Shown: one piece after another, positions 51,762-60,684 of the stretch
Layout: each line of letters starts with the position of its first letter
Numbering within the stretch: the stretch's first letter is position 1
NCBI GenBank assembly: GCA_050946115.1
Contig: JBMNUF010000001.1
Coordinates: 171,512-235,511, forward strand
Reading direction: 5' to 3'
Source of the DNA: CAYFRC01 sp050946115
GTDB lineage: Bacteria > Bacillota > Clostridia > Christensenellales > Aristaeellaceae
Length of the DNA: 64,000 bases
The notes under the pieces: generated by a model
Told to the model about the DNA's origin: nothing
Database searches by the model: none
What the model saw: only the letters and a program-made list of their open reading frames with translations
Position numbers and translations under genes: made by a program

Positions 51762-52913
51762 ATGCGTACATCCTGCTGTGTGAAAGCCGTTTTGCGGAAA
51801 TTTCTGTCCGCGCTTCTCCTGTTTGCGCTGTGCTCGTCGTTTTGGGCGGCAGACAGCACGCTCGCCGCATCCAAAAGATATTCCGTCCGGGCAAACGCGA
51901 AGGTATATGCCAGGGCATCCACCTCTTCCAAGGTCGTCGCCTCGCGCGGGAGGGGATCGACCGTCACCGTAACGGGCGTCAAGGGCAAGTGGGCGCGCGT
52001 GAAGAAGAACGGGAAATCCGGCTATATGCTGAAGAGCGCGCTGGTAAAGCCCTCCGCGGCGAAGAATCGCGCTTCTTCCTCCGTCAGGAAGACCGCCTCC
52101 TTTAAGAAGGTCAACAAAAAGGCGTATGCAAAGACGGCCGCGAAGATCTACAAAAAGCCCTCCGCCTCCTCCAAGGTGCTCGCAAGCCGCAGAAAGGGAG
52201 CATCCGTCACCGTGACGGGCGTCGGCAACAAATGGCTGCGCGTGAAAAAAGGCTCGACGACGGGCTACATGAAAAAGAGTCTGATCACCTTCAAAGCGCC
52301 GAAGTCCCGCAGAATTTCCACCTCCGCCGTGCAGCGCAAGCTGTGCAGGCTCGGCTATCTGAAGACCAAATACGTCAACGGGAGAGGCTCAGGCGCGTAT
52401 AAGAAGGCGCTGCGCCAGTTCCAGATGATGAACGGGCTTCAGGTATCCGGCAGGGCGACCGCGTACACGAAGCGGAAGATCCTGTCCACATCGCGGAAGA
52501 AGCCGTCCGTCAAAAACGTCCCATGGCGATCCAGCGGCATGTCCGCACGCTTCCCGCGCGGAAAGGTCGCATCCATCGTGGAGATCAAATCGGGCATCCG
52601 CATGAAGATCCGCCGCGTCGGCGGCAAAAACCACATCGACGCCGAACCCGCGACCATAAGGGACACCGCGAAGCTCAAGAAAATGTATCGCGGCAAATTC
52701 TCGTGGTCCACAAAGCCCGTGCTGCTCGTGGTGGGCAGAAGCTATTACGCAGCGTCCATCAACAGCTATCCGCACGGCAAGGAAATCAGCAAGACCAACG
52801 GCTACAACGGCCAGTTCTGCCTGCACCTCAAAAATTCCAAGCACCACTTAAACGGCAAGCCCGATATCCGTCACCAGCGAAGCATCAGGGCCGCCGCGAA
52901 CTATTTCGGGTAA
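51762..52913 (+). CDS. Exported SH3 and peptidoglycan-binding protein with a conserved C-terminal domain
   Basis: 383 residues, ATG at 51762 after GGAGGG. A signal peptide (1-35) is followed by two bacterial SH3 domains (KVYARASTSSKVVAS and KIYKKPSASSKVLAS openings), a peptidoglycan-binding domain (QRKLCRLGYL, ALRQFQMMNGL) and a C-terminal domain of about 125 residues (GKNHIDAEPATI, NGYNGQFCLHLKNSKHH, DIRHQRSI). That last domain, with its Cys and His residues, recurs in Firmicutes wall proteins as a GH-x-CIHF-type module of unknown activity. The protein is very rich in Lys and Ser. It probably binds or edits the cell wall. Confidence 0.82.
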   Translation: MRTSCCVKAVLRKFLSALLLFALCSSFWAADSTLAASKRYSVRANAKVYARASTSSKVVASRGRGSTVTVTGVKGKWARVKKNGKSGYMLKSALVKPSAAKNRASSSVRKTASFKKVNKKAYAKTAAKIYKKPSASSKVLASRRKGASVTVTGVGNKWLRVKKGSTTGYMKKSLITFKAPKSRRISTSAVQRKLCRLGYLKTKYVNGRGSGAYKKALRQFQMMNGLQVSGRATAYTKRKILSTSRKKPSVKNVPWRSSGMSARFPRGKVASIVEIKSGIRMKIRRVGGKNHIDAEPATIRDTAKLKKMYRGKFSWSTKPVLLVVGRSYYAASINSYPHGKEISKTNGYNGQFCLHLKNSKHHLNGKPDIRHQRSIRAAANYFG

Positions 52914-52940
52914 TTTGCCTATCGAAGGGAGAGATTTGCC

Positions 52941-53579
52941 GTGACCGAAGAGGAAAAACTGCTTTCCGGGAAGATGTATTGCCCAGGCGACCCGTCGCTA
53001 AAGGCGCTCAAGCGCAAGAGCCATGCCCTGAGCGCGCGCTATAACACGCTCTTTGAGGACGAAACCGAGCTGCGCGGGAAAATCCTTCGCGAGCTGTTCG
53101 CCGAATTCGGCGAGGGCAGCTTCATTCAGGGGCCGATGCAGATTCACTACGGCTGCCACACGAAAATCGGCAAGCGCTTTTTCGGCAACTTCAACCTCAC
53201 CATTCAGGACGACGCAAATGTGACCATCGGCGACGGGTGCGATTTCGGCCCCAACGTGACCATCGTGACGCCCATTCACCCGATGATCGCTTCGGAGCGA
53301 AAATACCTGCTGAACGACGCGGGCGAAAAGGTGCGCCTATGCTACGCAAAGCCCGTCGTCATCGGCGACGAATGCTGGCTCGGCGCAAACGTGGTCGTCT
53401 GCCCCGGCGTCACCATCGGCGACGAATGCGTGATCGGCGCGGGGAGCGTCGTCACCAAGGACATCCCGCCGCGCAGCTTTGCCGCCGGATGCCCCGCCCG
53501 CGTCATCCGCGAAATTGCGGAGCAGGACAGTATGAAATACAAGCCCGACATCTCGCAGGGCTACCGCCCCGAGGAATAG
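52941..53579 (+). CDS. Hexapeptide-repeat (maltose/galactoside O-acetyltransferase-like) acetyltransferase
   Basis: 212 residues, GTG start after a GGGAGAG site. The N-terminal MAC domain (EEEKLLSGKMYCPGDPSL) leads into a left-handed beta-helix with isoleucine-patch repeats (VTIGDGCDFGPNVTI, VVIGDECWLGANVVV, VTIGDECVIGAGSVV); the catalytic His is in VTPIHPM. It acetylates a sugar hydroxyl using acetyl-CoA. It begins a four-gene sugar unit and is eight bases from the kinase. Confidence 0.9.
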   Translation: MTEEEKLLSGKMYCPGDPSLKALKRKSHALSARYNTLFEDETELRGKILRELFAEFGEGSFIQGPMQIHYGCHTKIGKRFFGNFNLTIQDDANVTIGDGCDFGPNVTIVTPIHPMIASERKYLLNDAGEKVRLCYAKPVVIGDECWLGANVVVCPGVTIGDECVIGAGSVVTKDIPPRSFAAGCPARVIREIAEQDSMKYKPDISQGYRPEE

Positions 53580-53587
53580 GAGGCACT

Positions 53588-54592
53588 ATGCGCAAGAAGG
53601 GGATCGCGGTCGCCGGAAACACGGTCGTCGACATGCTGTACCCGATACGGGGATTCCCCGGCCCCGGGGAGCTTACGACGATCACGGGCGAGAAAAGCCT
53701 TTCCACCGGCGGCTGCCTTTGCAACGACATCATGGACCTCGCGATTTTGGACCCCACGCTTCCGCTCACGGCGCTCGGTCGCGTCGGCGAGGATGCGGCG
53801 GGGGACTTTGTCATGGAAAGGCTGAAACGGTTTTCCAACATCGCCCTCGACCAAATCCGGCGCAAGGGCGCGACGTCGTACACCCTGGTGCTGTTTGACG
53901 AGATCACGAAGCAGCGCTCCTTCTGCCATTTTCGCGGCGCGAACGCCGAATTTTGCGAGGCGGACATCGATTGGGACGCGCTGGACGCAGACATCCTCCA
54001 CATCGGCTACATCCTGCTGCTCGACGCGCTCGACCGCGAGGACGACGAATACGGCACCAAGATGGCGCGCCTTTTACACAACGCGCAAAAGCGCAACATC
54101 AAGACCTCTGTCGACATCGTCACCGAAGCGGGCGACCGCTTTCGGAAAATCGTAACGCCCGCGCTGCGCTACACGGATTATTGCATCATCAACGAAGCCG
54201 AGGCGCAGGCGACCACGGGCATCCGCCTTGTGGACGATGCGGGCGCGCCGATCGAAGAAAACATGCTGCCCGCGCTCAAAGCGCTCAAGGCGATGGGCGT
54301 CAGCACATGGGCGGTCATCCACTGCCCGAGCGGAAGCTACGGGCTCGACGAACGGGATGCGTATTGCGCGCTGCCGAGCCTGAAACTGCCCGAGGGCTAC
54401 ATCAAGGGCTCCGTCGGCGCGGGAGACGCCTTCTGCGCGGGCGCAGTATACGCGGCGTGGAAGGGGCAATCCATCAAGGAAGCATTGATATTGGGCACCG
54501 CTACCGCCGCGTGCTCCCTGAGCGAACAGGGCTCGACCGAGGGCGTTCTCTCCTACGAAGAGACGCTGCGCTTTTATGCGTCCATGGTATGA
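53588..54592 (+). CDS. PfkB-family carbohydrate kinase
   Basis: 334 residues from the ATG at 53588, after GGAGGCACT. Signatures are an N-terminal AVAGNTVVDMLYP, STGGCLCNDIMDLA and the C-terminal anion hole GSVGAGDAFCAGAVYA with the catalytic Asp. Candidate substrates are fructose or another ketose, suggested only by the neighbouring mannitol-phosphate dehydrogenase and lyxose/mannose isomerase genes. A longer upstream start would run inside the acetyltransferase. Confidence 0.88.
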   Translation: MRKKGIAVAGNTVVDMLYPIRGFPGPGELTTITGEKSLSTGGCLCNDIMDLAILDPTLPLTALGRVGEDAAGDFVMERLKRFSNIALDQIRRKGATSYTLVLFDEITKQRSFCHFRGANAEFCEADIDWDALDADILHIGYILLLDALDREDDEYGTKMARLLHNAQKRNIKTSVDIVTEAGDRFRKIVTPALRYTDYCIINEAEAQATTGIRLVDDAGAPIEENMLPALKALKAMGVSTWAVIHCPSGSYGLDERDAYCALPSLKLPEGYIKGSVGAGDAFCAGAVYAAWKGQSIKEALILGTATAACSLSEQGSTEGVLSYEETLRFYASMV

Positions 54593-54607
54593 AGGAGGCG
54601 CTATGCA

Positions 54608-55759
54608 ATGAAAAGGGCCGTGGTCTACGGAGCCGGAAAGATCGGCAGGAGCTTTATCGGGCGAATCCTCGCGGATTCCGGGTTTGACGTATGTTTTTTG
54701 GACATCCTGCATGAGGTTGTGGACGGAATCAACGCAAACGGCGGCTACACGATCCGCATCGTATCGGAGGGCGGTGAAGCGTATAAAGCCGTAAAAAGCG
54801 TGCGCGCGCTGCATTCCCTGACGGATGACGCGCGCGCCGAAATCGCGCGCTGCGACATCGCCTGCACCTGTGTCGGCGCCAATTCCCTGCCGCTGATCGC
54901 GCCCATCCTCGCGCAAAGCATCGTCGAGCGCATGAAAAAAGGCGGCGGCGCGCTTGACATCCTCCTCTGCGAAAACCAGATCGGCGCGGATGCGCTCATG
55001 CACGGTTGGATATACGAATGCCTCTCCGAGGAGGAGAAGGCATGGGCGGAGCAGCACGTGGGGCTCGTTCAGGCGTCCATCGGCTGCACGGCGACGCTTC
55101 GCGACGCACAGGAACCCGCCGAGAACCCGCCCGTCGTGACCGTCGATTCCTACAGCGAGCTCCCCGTCGACAAGGCGGGCTTTCGCGGGGCGATCCCCGA
55201 CATATTGGGGCTGTTTCCGTACACGCCGTTCGATTTTTATATCAAGCGAAAGCTCTTTTTGCACAATGGCGGGCACACGATCTGCGCGTATCTCGGCTAC
55301 GAAAAGGGCTACACGTACATCTGGGAGGCGATCGCCGACCTCGAAATCCATTCCGCCGTCGAAGCGTTCATGCAAGCCTCCGGAAAGGCGCTGATTGCGC
55401 GCTTCGGCGAGGAGATACGGGAAAACGTCGAACAGATGATCCCCTCTCTGCTGTCGCGCTTTGCGGACAGGGCGCTCATGGACACGACCGCGCGCGTCGG
55501 CGCGGACCCCATCCGCAAGCTGCGCAGAAACGACCGCCTGACGGGCGCGGCGCTGCTCGCAGTAGAGCAAGAGGTAGACCCCGCCCCGATCGTACGGGGC
55601 ATATGCGCAGCGCTTCGGTACGACAATCCGAATGACGCCGCCGCGCAAGAGCTGCGGCGCGCGCTCACAGAGAACGGAATCGACTTCGTGTTGCAAACGG
55701 TTTTGGAACTTGCGCCCGAAGAGGCGTTATATAATATCGTCAGGAGGTGTTTTGCATGA
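54608..55759 (+). CDS. mtlD: Mannitol-1-phosphate 5-dehydrogenase family protein
   Basis: 383 residues, the MtlD length. The N-terminal NAD-binding AVVYGAGKIGRSFIGRIL and the catalytic region FYIKRKLFLHNGGHTICAYLGY (Lys and His-x-x-x-Asn-type residues) match the polyol-specific dehydrogenase family. MtlD converts mannitol 1-phosphate and fructose 6-phosphate. No mannitol PTS gene is close by, so a related polyol phosphate (for example an altronate-type substrate) is possible. The stop overlaps the next start (ATGA). Confidence 0.85.
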   Translation: MKRAVVYGAGKIGRSFIGRILADSGFDVCFLDILHEVVDGINANGGYTIRIVSEGGEAYKAVKSVRALHSLTDDARAEIARCDIACTCVGANSLPLIAPILAQSIVERMKKGGGALDILLCENQIGADALMHGWIYECLSEEEKAWAEQHVGLVQASIGCTATLRDAQEPAENPPVVTVDSYSELPVDKAGFRGAIPDILGLFPYTPFDFYIKRKLFLHNGGHTICAYLGYEKGYTYIWEAIADLEIHSAVEAFMQASGKALIARFGEEIRENVEQMIPSLLSRFADRALMDTTARVGADPIRKLRRNDRLTGAALLAVEQEVDPAPIVRGICAALRYDNPNDAAAQELRRALTENGIDFVLQTVLELAPEEALYNIVRRCFA

Positions 55760-56433
55760 AACGCTCGGAAATCAATCGTTCCCTCCGCTGGGCGAAGGAC
55801 TTTTTGGAGGCAAACAACCATCGCCTTCCCCCGATGGCGTATTGGGATATGGCAACCTGGAGGGCGCACAAGGCGCAGCTCGACACGGTAAAGCGCACCA
55901 TGCTCGGCTGGGACATCACGGATTTCGGCACGGGGAGTTTTGCTGAGCTCGGGGCGGTGCTGTACACGATCCGAAACGGCCTGCTTGCGGATTCCTCCGT
56001 CGGCGTTCCGTACTGCGAGAAATTCATCCTCATGAAGGACGGGCAGCGGCTCCCCAAGCACTACCACGTGTACAAGACGGAGGATATCATCAACCGTGCG
56101 GGCGGCACGCTGCAGATCTTCCTCTGGAACGCGGACAGGGATGGCAACCAACTGGACACCGACGTGCGCGTGTATATGGACGGCATTTTGCGCACAGTCA
56201 AAGCGGGCGAGGAAATCCGCATCGAAAAGGGCGCATCCGTGAGCCTTCCGCCCTACGTCGCGCACGTGTTCGGGCCGCTTCCCGCATCCGGAGACCTCTT
56301 GGTCGGCGAGGTGTCCAAGGTCAACGACGACAACACGGACAACTTCTTCTTGGAACCCACCTCACGCTTTGCGGATATCGAGGAGGACGAGGATATCCTC
56401 CACCCGCTGTGCAACGAGTATCACCTGCTCTAA
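55756..56433 (+). CDS. D-lyxose isomerase (cupin-type ketol isomerase)
   Basis: 225 residues, ATG at 55756 overlapping the mtlD stop. The cupin metal site is visible as LPKHYHVYKTEDIINR (two His and a Glu) with a further His in LPPYVAHVFGP. D-lyxose isomerases interconvert D-lyxose and D-xylulose and often D-mannose and D-fructose. With the kinase and MtlD upstream, a route linking mannose/fructose to fructose 6-phosphate and mannitol 1-phosphate is plausible; this is inference. Confidence 0.88.
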   Translation: MKRSEINRSLRWAKDFLEANNHRLPPMAYWDMATWRAHKAQLDTVKRTMLGWDITDFGTGSFAELGAVLYTIRNGLLADSSVGVPYCEKFILMKDGQRLPKHYHVYKTEDIINRAGGTLQIFLWNADRDGNQLDTDVRVYMDGILRTVKAGEEIRIEKGASVSLPPYVAHVFGPLPASGDLLVGEVSKVNDDNTDNFFLEPTSRFADIEEDEDILHPLCNEYHLL

Positions 56434-56445
56434 AATAAAAACAAT

Positions 56446-56479
56446 CGCTCCTCCCGAAAGCCACATTTCGGGAGGAGCG
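56446..56479. terminator. Bidirectional terminator between convergent genes
   Basis: A 14 bp perfect stem (CGCTCCTCCCGAAA arm) with a six-base loop. The minus-strand side ends in TTTTTATTTT, so it is strongest for the SH3 gene at 56497; the plus side has only GTCTTAT. Confidence 0.85.
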
Positions 56480-56496
56480 GTCTTATCCATGCATTT

Positions 56497-57159
56497 CTAC
56501 TTCAGGCACATGGCGAATACGTAGCCGTATACGTCTTCATCCAGATAGTGCACATACGTCCAGTCGCCGTATTGGGCGAGCGCCTTTACATAGTCGCCCT
56601 TGCTGATCATCGTCACTTCTTCGCCGTTGGGCTTTTCGCGGATCGTGAGATCCGCCTTCGCGGTCTTTCTCGCGCCCTTTGTCACGAATTTCGCGGCGAC
56701 ATAGCCCGTCACGTCGCTCGAGGTGCGCACCTTATACCAGCCGCGCGACCTGGACAGGAGCTGCAGCTTCGCGTACCGCCTGAGGTCCGCAAGCAGCAGC
56801 GATTTGCCACTGCGCCTTGCGCGAAGCGGCGCCGTCACGTAGTCGGCGGAGACGTGCCCCCAGTCGAACGTCTTCCGCGGGCGCTTCGCGCCCGAAATAT
56901 ACATGTTCTTGATGTAGCCGACCCGATTGTTGTCCTCCACGCGGATGCGCGACCAGGTCTTTCCCTTTTTCAGGACGGTGATGTCGTCCCCGTCGTGCAC
57001 ATACGCCGTCGGCTTTGAGCTCGTGTTCGTCGCGGAGCGCACGGTGAGCGCCCTGTACGTCTCCGGCAGAACCACCGTCGCCTCCTTCGCCGCGAACGCA
57101 GCAAAGGTCGAACACAAGAGCATGATCGCCAGCGCCAATGCCAGAATCCGATTTTTCAT
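56497..57159 (-). CDS. Exported protein with SH3-like repeats
   Basis: 220 residues from the ATG at 57157-57159 (nine bases from GGGAGG; an ATG two codons upstream is only three bases away). Signal peptide 1-24. Three short SH3-like stretches follow (RALTVRSATNTSSKPTAYVHDGDDITVLKKG, APLRARRSGKSLLLADLRRYAKLQLLS, ADLTIREKPNGEEVTMISKGD), each with the typical bacterial SH3 spacing. No enzymatic domain is visible, so it probably binds cell wall or extracellular matter. Confidence 0.8.
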   Translation of the reverse strand: MKNRILALALAIMLLCSTFAAFAAKEATVVLPETYRALTVRSATNTSSKPTAYVHDGDDITVLKKGKTWSRIRVEDNNRVGYIKNMYISGAKRPRKTFDWGHVSADYVTAPLRARRSGKSLLLADLRRYAKLQLLSRSRGWYKVRTSSDVTGYVAAKFVTKGARKTAKADLTIREKPNGEEVTMISKGDYVKALAQYGDWTYVHYLDEDVYGYVFAMCLK

Positions 57160-57220
57160 GTCCATCGTCCTCCCGTTTCCTTTCTTCTTTGGCGTATTTC
57201 ACGCCCGTTTTGTTGCGAAA

Positions 57221-60200
57221 TTAACGAAGAATCACCGTAAATTCCTGCGTATGCGTCCTCCTGCCGATGAAGAGGTGCGCGTCCAGCCCGCTGCTCCAGG
57301 AGAGGTTTCCGCCGATCTGGCCGTGCGCCGCGTCCAGATGGATGTACGTCTCCTCCCTCTCGGGCAGTTCGTGGTCGTGTTTGGCGGTTCTGTAATCCTC
57401 GATCGTGTTGTGGTGCGCATCGAAGTGCAATGGTGCGGCGCAGACGATCTCGATCTCGCGCCCGTCTTCGTGCAGAAGGCGCAGATACCGCATGCCCTCA
57501 TGGCCCCCGTTTTCGGACGGCGGCACGAACGGGAAGTGCTCGTCCGAGACGGTCGATTCGTATACGCCCAAAGGCGATGCACCGAGCCTGTCGCAGTAGC
57601 TCTCGATCTTCCCGTGCGCGTAATAGGTGAGGCGTTCAAAGCCCCTTTCCGTCACGAGTTCCAGCCCCGCCCGCTGCGCGATTTCGGGTACGATCGCCAC
57701 ACGATGCCGCACGTGCAGCCCCGCGCCGTCGATCACGTACTGCAAAAAGCCCTTCGCGAGGAGCGTATCTTCGTATCTCGTCTCCCGCTCGACTTCAATC
57801 GTCGCGCGGTCACCGCAGCACTTCGCATATAGCACGCGGGAATGCGTGGTAGCCTTCGCAAACGGCGCGCGCTCGGGGTTGCACGCCCAGATTTCCTCCG
57901 CCGTGTCCTGCCCCGTCCTGCCGCGCAGGAATACCGATATCAGCCCGCGCTTGAGGTACGCCTTTCCCGCCTTTTCCGCGGAAAGCATCTCGCCGGTCTC
58001 CGCACAGAAGGCATATCGCGCGTCCCCCACGGCGATGCGGATGGCGCTTTCGTCCTTTTCCATGGATACGGGCGCATCCGAAGCCTTCAGTTCGCGCGCA
58101 TACGGCGCGCTTTCCAGCGGAAATTGTGTGGTAGATACCGTGTCATTTTCCCCTTCAAACCATGCGGGCGCCTTCCGCCGCACGACGAATTCCACCGTGC
58201 ACTCGCGTTCCCTGTCGCATTGTGCGTCGAAATACACCTTGCCCCACGCACCGCATGGTACCTCAGGCAGCGAAATCTCCGTCTTCGAGCGGATTTCTCC
58301 GTTTTCGCGCACGATCGCCTCGCATACAAAGTCCGACATCGGGCTATCGTCGCTCTCGTTGTAGACGATGTAGTCCCCTTCGCTGTTTCGCGTCCACGGG
58401 GAGGAGGCATCGGGCTTCGCGAACGAGATCGGTGCGTACGCCTCCTTGATCGCGTATGCCACGGGCTTCCACATGAGGTCGGGCAGCACGATGCCGTTGC
58501 ACGTCATAAAGCGCGGGTTTTCCGGCTCCGTGTATTCCTCGCCGAAATCCCCGCCGTAGGCGAAGAATTCCCTCCCGCTCTCATCCTTGGCGATGAGGCA
58601 CTTGTCCTGCCAATCCCACACGAAGCCGCCCTGAAAACGCGGATAGCGCCTCGTAAGCTCGCGGAATTTGTGAATTCCGCCGCCGCTGTTGCAGATCTGA
58701 TAGAGGTACTCTACCAGCACGATGGGGCGCGTATCGCGCGGGTCGGCGATCTTCTCCAGAATTTTCTCGATCGGGCAGTACATGCTGCCGCGAATGTCCG
58801 AGATGTTTTCCGCGGGGTCGCCCGCTTCGTATTGGCATATCCTGTCCTTGTCGTATTCCTTGATAAAGCCGTACATCGCGGCATGCCCCGCGCCGTAGCC
58901 GCTCTCGTTGCCCAGCGACCAGCCGTAGATGGAAACGTGGTTTTTATACGTCGTCACCATGCGCATCGCGCGCTCCACATAGGCGGGCGCGAGCGAGCCG
59001 TCGTGCGAAAGCATCCCCGCGACCGCGTGCGTCTCCAAATTGCACTCGCACAAAACCAAAATCCCCATCTCGTCGCACAGCGTATACCACAGGTCGGAAT
59101 CGGGATAGTGGCTCGTGCGCACGGCGTTGATGTGCATCCTCTTCATCTCGCGAATCTCGCGGCGCATATGCTCCTCGGGCACGGCGCGCCCCATGGGGTA
59201 GTGTTCGTGTCGGTTTACGCCGCGCACGACGAGGCGCTTCCCGTTGAGCAGCAAAATCCCGTCCCGAATCTCCACCTTCTTAAAGCCGATTTTGAGCGTC
59301 TCTACCTGCACGATATCCCCTTTGGGGTCGAGCAGGCGGACAGACAGCGTATATAGCTTCGGGTTGTCGGGGTTCCACAATTCGATTTCCTCTACGTCAA
59401 ACGCGATCCGCGCCGTGTTCGCCGTGGCAGACCGTACCTGATCGTACCAACAGGCGGGCATCGGCTGCGCGGAGCCGCTCCCGAGGCAAGTTTCTCCGTC
59501 AGACAGGCACATTTCAAGCGCATAGTTCGCAAAGCCTTCCGCGCGCGTCACGCGAATGTCGCACGACACCCTGCCGTTGCCGTTCAGATCGGGCAGCGCG
59601 CGGACGTGGAAATCCTCGATCGCGACCTTCTCCCGCGCGCATAGCCACACGTTCCTATGCAGCCCGGAGAGATACCAATAGTCCTGATCCTCCAAAAACG
59701 TCGATGTCGCATAGCGCACGACCTTGACCGCGAGCAGGTTTTTTCCCTCGCGCACGAATCCCGTCACGTCGAATTCGCAGGGCAGCTTGCTGTCCTCCGT
59801 ATAGCCGACGTATCGCCCGTTCAGGTAGACATATGCCGCCGCCTCCACGCCTTCGAAATAGACGGATACGCGCTTGCCCGCAAAGTGCGCGGGCAGGAGG
59901 AACTCCCTTCTGTAGCAGCCCGTTGGGATGTCCTTGGGCAGATGATAGAGATCGGGCTGACTCCCCTTCCCCGTATCGATGCCGTATTCCTCGTATCTCC
60001 ACGGAAGGTGCACGTTGGTGTAGATGGGCTTGCCGTAGCCCTGCGTCTCCCAGTTGCCGGGAACAGAGATTGTACCGAAATCCGACGCGTCAAACGATTC
60101 TTCGTAAAACGCTGGCACGTCTTCAAACCTGTCGTACAGGCGGAAGGCGTATTCCCCGTTCAGGGAAATGCGGCCGGCTTCCTCCTTACGGAATGTGAGC

Positions 60201-60256
60201 GGCGAACGCGCGGGAAGCCGATTGTGCGAGGTGATATATGGGTCAAGATGCAGCAT
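57221..60256 (-). CDS. lacZ: GH2 family beta-galactosidase
   Basis: About 1011 residues from the ATG at 60256 (nine bases after AAGGGG; a GTG two codons upstream is the alternative). The five-domain LacZ plan is visible: sugar-binding domain (YTNVHLPW..), Ig-like domains, TIM barrel with the acid/base Glu in GNESGYGAGH (about residue 447) and the nucleophile Glu in VLVEYLYQICNSGGG (about 514), then the C-terminal beta-gal small chain (ARYAFCAETGEMLS, LGVYESTVSDEHFPFVPPSENGG). Cytosolic, as no signal is present. It hydrolyses lactose or other beta-galactosides. A stand-alone gene with its own promoter; no lac permease or repressor is adjacent. Confidence 0.95.
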   Translation of the reverse strand: MLHLDPYITSHNRLPARSPLTFRKEEAGRISLNGEYAFRLYDRFEDVPAFYEESFDASDFGTISVPGNWETQGYGKPIYTNVHLPWRYEEYGIDTGKGSQPDLYHLPKDIPTGCYRREFLLPAHFAGKRVSVYFEGVEAAAYVYLNGRYVGYTEDSKLPCEFDVTGFVREGKNLLAVKVVRYATSTFLEDQDYWYLSGLHRNVWLCAREKVAIEDFHVRALPDLNGNGRVSCDIRVTRAEGFANYALEMCLSDGETCLGSGSAQPMPACWYDQVRSATANTARIAFDVEEIELWNPDNPKLYTLSVRLLDPKGDIVQVETLKIGFKKVEIRDGILLLNGKRLVVRGVNRHEHYPMGRAVPEEHMRREIREMKRMHINAVRTSHYPDSDLWYTLCDEMGILVLCECNLETHAVAGMLSHDGSLAPAYVERAMRMVTTYKNHVSIYGWSLGNESGYGAGHAAMYGFIKEYDKDRICQYEAGDPAENISDIRGSMYCPIEKILEKIADPRDTRPIVLVEYLYQICNSGGGIHKFRELTRRYPRFQGGFVWDWQDKCLIAKDESGREFFAYGGDFGEEYTEPENPRFMTCNGIVLPDLMWKPVAYAIKEAYAPISFAKPDASSPWTRNSEGDYIVYNESDDSPMSDFVCEAIVRENGEIRSKTEISLPEVPCGAWGKVYFDAQCDRERECTVEFVVRRKAPAWFEGENDTVSTTQFPLESAPYARELKASDAPVSMEKDESAIRIAVGDARYAFCAETGEMLSAEKAGKAYLKRGLISVFLRGRTGQDTAEEIWACNPERAPFAKATTHSRVLYAKCCGDRATIEVERETRYEDTLLAKGFLQYVIDGAGLHVRHRVAIVPEIAQRAGLELVTERGFERLTYYAHGKIESYCDRLGASPLGVYESTVSDEHFPFVPPSENGGHEGMRYLRLLHEDGREIEIVCAAPLHFDAHHNTIEDYRTAKHDHELPEREETYIHLDAAHGQIGGNLSWSSGLDAHLFIGRRTHTQEFTVILR

Positions 60257-60294
60257 GGGCACATACCCCTTTCCGAATCTATTTTTCCGTATCT

Positions 60295-60322
60295 ATTGTA
60301 TCATGTTTTGATGAAAAAGCAA
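60295..60322 (-). promoter_or_regulatory. Promoter of the beta-galactosidase gene
   Basis: Minus-strand TTGCTT (60317-60322), 16-base spacer, TACAAT (60295-60300); 40 bases before the lacZ start. Confidence 0.4.
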
Positions 60323-60357
60323 GTGCCGGTTAAAATTGTTAAATCGCGCAATTTCTA

Positions 60358-60386
60358 TTGACAGACGGCAGTTTCGCGCGTATAAT
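60358..60386 (+). promoter_or_regulatory. Perfect consensus promoter of the tRNA-Lys gene
   Basis: TTGACA (60358-60363), 17-base spacer, TATAAT (60381-60386). Confidence 0.85.
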
Positions 60387-60417
60387 ATATATTCGTTGAG
60401 CGGTAAAAAACGCCTAT

Positions 60418-60490
60418 GGATCATTAGCTCAGTCGGTAGAGCACCTGACTCTTAATCAGGGTGTCCAGGGTTCGAGTCCCTGATGATCCA
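60418..60490 (+). tRNA. tRNA-Lys (anticodon CTT)
   Basis: 73 bases fold as a standard tRNA: acceptor stem GGATCAT/ATGATCC, D-arm with AGCTCAGTCGGTAGAGC, anticodon stem CCTGA/TCAGG around loop CTCTTAA (anticodon CTT, reading AAG), T-arm with GGTTCGAGTCC. The discriminator is A and the CCA end is not encoded. Confidence 0.95.
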
Positions 60491-60495
60491 CTCAT

Positions 60496-60528
60496 CCCGT
60501 CCGGGTAAATCCTTGGGCGGGCTTTTTG
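60496..60528 (+). terminator. Terminator of the tRNA-Lys gene
   Basis: Stem CCCGTCC/GGGCGGG (one wobble pair) followed by CTTTTTG, six bases after the tRNA end. Confidence 0.75.
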
Positions 60529-60601
60529 TTTGCTTTCAGGGGTTCGTCAAAGCGAACGCCGCGCCAGAATAATAATTTTTGGTTATTTCGCCTCCCACCC
60601 G

Positions 60602-60630
60602 TTGACAAGTCAGCATCGGGCAACTATAAT
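60602..60630 (+). promoter_or_regulatory. Consensus promoter of the feo operon
   Basis: TTGACA (60602-60607), 17-base spacer, TATAAT (60625-60630). Confidence 0.85.
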
Positions 60631-60639
60631 AGATACGTG

Positions 60640-60657
60640 AGTTAGCACAAGCTAACT
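60640..60657 (+). promoter_or_regulatory. DtxR/IdeR-like operator at the feo transcription start
   Basis: Perfect palindrome AGTTAGC-ACAA-GCTAACT covers the expected start site. It resembles the TTAGG-TTAGGCTAACCTAA type used by iron-sensing DtxR-family repressors, so iron-replete repression of feo is likely. Confidence 0.6.
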
Positions 60658-60684
60658 AATCGCGCAGAAAAGGATGATTGCCTT

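Noticed and set aside
60640..60657. The palindrome as a terminator of the tRNA-Lys transcript
   Set aside because: It lies downstream of a perfect promoter, has no U-tract, and a better terminator directly follows the tRNA.
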